From: Fidelibacterota bacterium | GTDB lineage: Bacteria; Fidelibacterota; Fidelibacteria; Fidelibacterales; Fidelibacteraceae | NCBI GenBank assembly: GCA_030596185.1 | Contig: JAUVKP010000049.1 | Coordinates: 1 to 7,423 of the forward strand | Reading direction: 5' to 3' | Length of the DNA: 7,423 bases | In this document: in pieces, positions 6,305-7,423 of the stretch | Position numbering within the stretch: the first letter of the stretch is position 1 | Layout of the letters: each line of letters begins with the position of its first letter | Notes under the pieces: model-generated | The model's database searches: none | Seen by the model: only the letters and a program-made list of their open reading frames with translations | Told to the model about the DNA's origin: nothing | Translations under genes and position numbers: made by a program

Positions 6305-6954
6305 TTTTTTCTCAGAGGGACAAAGCGAACATCTGTAATGACATTCCCTTTCCACTTTCCATCTTTCTGCTCGTATAATACTAACAATTGATCGAATTTT
6401 CCAACAGGTAATATGAGTTTTCCGCTTGGTTTTAACTGTGATAATAAATTTTCGGGAAGAGCCTCGGGGGCTGCAGATAATAATATGATATCATAAGGGG
6501 CGCGAGCTGAATGACCGCTATGTCCATCCTTACAAAATATATCAACATTATCAATATTGAGTTTCTGTAAAACTTTTTTACTTCGTTTTGCCAGGTCTTC
6601 TTCCAATTCTATTCCTGTTATCTTTTTTACCAATAAAGAAAGTAGAGCGGTTACATATCCTGAACCGGAGCCGATCTCCAATACTTTATCTTGAGGTTTC
6701 AACTCAAGCAATTCCAACATCAAAGCAACAACATACGGCTGAGAAATGGTTTGACCGCAACCAATTGGAACAGCTTGGTCCCTATAGGATCTTTCGTTTT
6801 CATCTTCAGGCATAAAAAGATGCCGGGGAATTGTCAGGAAAGCATCTAGGATACGGCGGTCGCGAATACCGTATTTCTTGAGAAGTTTTACCATCTTTTC
6901 TCGTTTTGTATATTTGCCGTGTTCAGCGTATCGGGATGTACTGATCTTTTTCAC
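6301..6954 (-). CDS. pcm: Protein-L-isoaspartate O-methyltransferase (217 aa)
   Basis: The cytosolic enzyme transfers a methyl group from S-adenosylmethionine to isoaspartyl residues in damaged proteins, starting their repair. The family signature is complete: IPRHLFMPE (42-50), the substrate-site block PIGCGQTISQP (63-73), SAM motif I VLEIGSGSGY (91-100), GIELEEDL (114-121), the DG at 143-144, RAPYDIILLSAAPE with LP (151-167), PVG (183-185) and the terminal VRFVPL (209-214). Length is close to the E. coli enzyme (about 208). The frame begins at GTG 6954, with AAGG about 9 bases upstream; an ATG at 6894 (residue 21) would also leave the known domain intact. The usual proteobacterial neighbour surE is absent. 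The gene leads the - strand operon and is translationally coupled to the PAP2 gene by the ATGA overlap. Confidence 0.96.
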   Translation of the reverse strand: MKKISTSRYAEHGKYTKREKMVKLLKKYGIRDRRILDAFLTIPRHLFMPEDENERSYRDQAVPIGCGQTISQPYVVALMLELLELKPQDKVLEIGSGSGYVTALLSLLVKKITGIELEEDLAKRSKKVLQKLNIDNVDIFCKDGHSGHSARAPYDIILLSAAPEALPENLLSQLKPSGKLILPVGKFDQLLVLYEQKDGKWKGNVITDVRFVPLRKK

Positions 6955-6996
6955 TTAGTTGAACCTTATGTGTGAAATTAGCTTTTCACTTGGTGT

Positions 6997-7024
6997 ATAA
7001 TACTAAACAATTGACAATTGAAAA
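6997..7024 (-). promoter_or_regulatory. pcm: Possible sigma70-type promoter of the pcm operon
   Basis: On the - strand TTTTCA (7024-7019) and TATTAT (7002-6997) are separated by 16 bases, which would give a leader of about 35-40 bases before the pcm GTG. The match is only moderate and the region is AT-rich. The -35 box lies in the heptamer repeat at 7008-7072, so the repeat could supply or alter this promoter. TATAAT is also readable on the + strand at 6996-7001, but no gene follows it. Confidence 0.3.
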
Positions 7025-7072
7025 AGGACAATTCTACGCTAAAGCTACGAATTGCAGGCAATTGACAATTTA
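7008..7072. repeat. CAATTGA heptamer repeat around the same 18-base core
   Basis: CAATTGA at 7008-7014 and 7015-7021 is followed, still in 7-base phase, by AAAAGGA and CAATTCT (7029-7035). Then comes AAGCTACGAATTGCAGGC (7042-7059), and from its last C onward CAATTGA and CAATTTA (7059-7072). The core matches the one at 3058-3075 at 15 of 18 positions. In both loci the heptamers resume at the end of GCAGGC. Confidence 0.75.
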
Positions 7073-7295
7073 ATACATTCTGAATGATGGGAAATAGCTT
7101 AGAGCTTTAATTCATTATTTGTAAAGAAACTCAGGGACTTTGTGGAAGTCATATTTTTGCAGTATCTGAATTAACCGGGATATCTAAAATAACATATTTG
7201 AGCATAAAAGCAGAACAATGCATTTGAATAAACTATTTAACCCCTTGTGTGAAACACAAATTCAAGCCGCAAATTATTAAAAACACCCCCCATAA

Positions 7296-7355
7296 TGTCA
7301 TCTCGACTAAGTCTGTTTCACGAATTATCGGGAAACGGACGCATGGAGAGATCTC
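7296..7355. repeat. Intergenic repeat with internal hairpin
   Basis: TGTCATCTCGACTAAG begins the element. GTCTGTTTC (7311-7319) can pair with GAAACGGAC (7332-7340), with one G-U pair, around a 12-base loop. The element ends in GGAGAGATCTC (7345-7355), whose last eight bases are a palindrome. TGTCAT..TCGAC at one end and GGAGA.ATCTC at the other are, from memory, the ends of a dispersed intergenic repeat common in Bacteroidota and several candidate phyla. Confidence 0.6.
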
Positions 7356-7412
7356 AAAATAATCAAATTAATTTAAAAATTACTCATCTCTTTAATTTCC
7401 GCTAAATAATTT

Positions 7413-7423
7413 GAGATTTCTCC
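7413..7423. repeat. Start of a possible inverted second copy, cut by the window edge
   Basis: GAGATTTCTCC is the reverse complement of GGAGAGATCTC at 7345-7355 with one mismatch in 11. It could be the first bases of the same repeat in the opposite orientation, 57 bases away. Only 11 bases are visible. Confidence 0.4.

Larger units (their letters stand above)
6955..7423. other. Gene-free right flank, 469 bases
   Basis: No reading frame with coding features is visible on either strand. The stretch holds the possible pcm promoter, the CAATTGA/core repeat (7008-7072), a weak TTGTGT-GAA-ACACAA hairpin (7245-7259), a repeat with an internal hairpin (7296-7355) and the edge of a possible inverted copy (7413-7423). 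Between 7073 and 7244 nothing is supported apart from a 24-codon frame on the - strand (7223-7149) that ends in repeated stops. Confidence 0.6.

Noticed and set aside
6305..6355. Longer PAP2 protein beginning at the ATG at 6355
   Set aside because: The extra 17 residues (with three Cys) are encoded inside pcm and do not resemble PAP2 N-termini, whereas the ATG at 6304 gives the common ATGA overlap.
6996..7001. + strand promoter with TATAAT
   Set aside because: No acceptable -35 element lies at the right distance and no + strand gene follows within the window.
7245..7259. Hairpin TTGTGT-GAA-ACACAA as a terminator
   Set aside because: The stem has only six mostly weak pairs, there is no T-run, and no gene ends nearby.

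Overview
The window is an AT-rich bacterial stretch with two converging gene blocks. Three genes on the + strand (1-3033) meet four genes on the - strand (6954-3317) around a repeat-filled intergenic region near 3.03-3.32 kb. Gene content points to a Gram-negative (outer-membrane) bacterium: two outer-membrane beta-barrel-like proteins, a large secreted TPR protein, an isoaspartyl methyltransferase and a PAP2 phosphatase. The style of the barrel and TPR proteins, together with abundant short intergenic repeats, suggests the Fibrobacterota/Chlorobiota/Bacteroidota group or a candidate phylum such as Cloacimonadota. This is an impression from sequence style, not a proven placement.

+ strand block: the 3' end of a putative outer-membrane barrel gene (1-615) is followed by a complete paralogue with a signal peptide and GTG start (670-2124). 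Three bases later comes a ten-helix EamA/DMT-family transporter (2128-3033). The barrel and transporter genes are probably co-transcribed.

- strand block: pcm (protein-L-isoaspartate O-methyltransferase, 6954-6301) overlaps a PAP2 phosphatase gene (6304-5771) by ATGA. A small Lys-rich ORF (5722-5588) follows, then a 695-residue exported TPR protein (5404-3317). The TPR gene ends at a clear intrinsic terminator at 3266-3291.

The most unusual content is intergenic. Four separate patches are built from 7-base words: GTGAGAC, CTTTGTC-like, GAGTAAT/TACTGTT and CAATTGA. Two of the patches, 4 kb apart, share the same 18-base core (AAGCTACG..N..GCAGGC) but carry different flanking heptamers. Two palindromes with different stems are each followed by the same CTCTACTTYTGCCT tail in the same register. 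The right edge holds a hairpin-containing repeat and the start of what looks like an inverted second copy. Together these suggest modular, mobile or recombining intergenic repeats comparable in period to the heptanucleotide STRRs of filamentous cyanobacteria. Their function cannot be read from this window.
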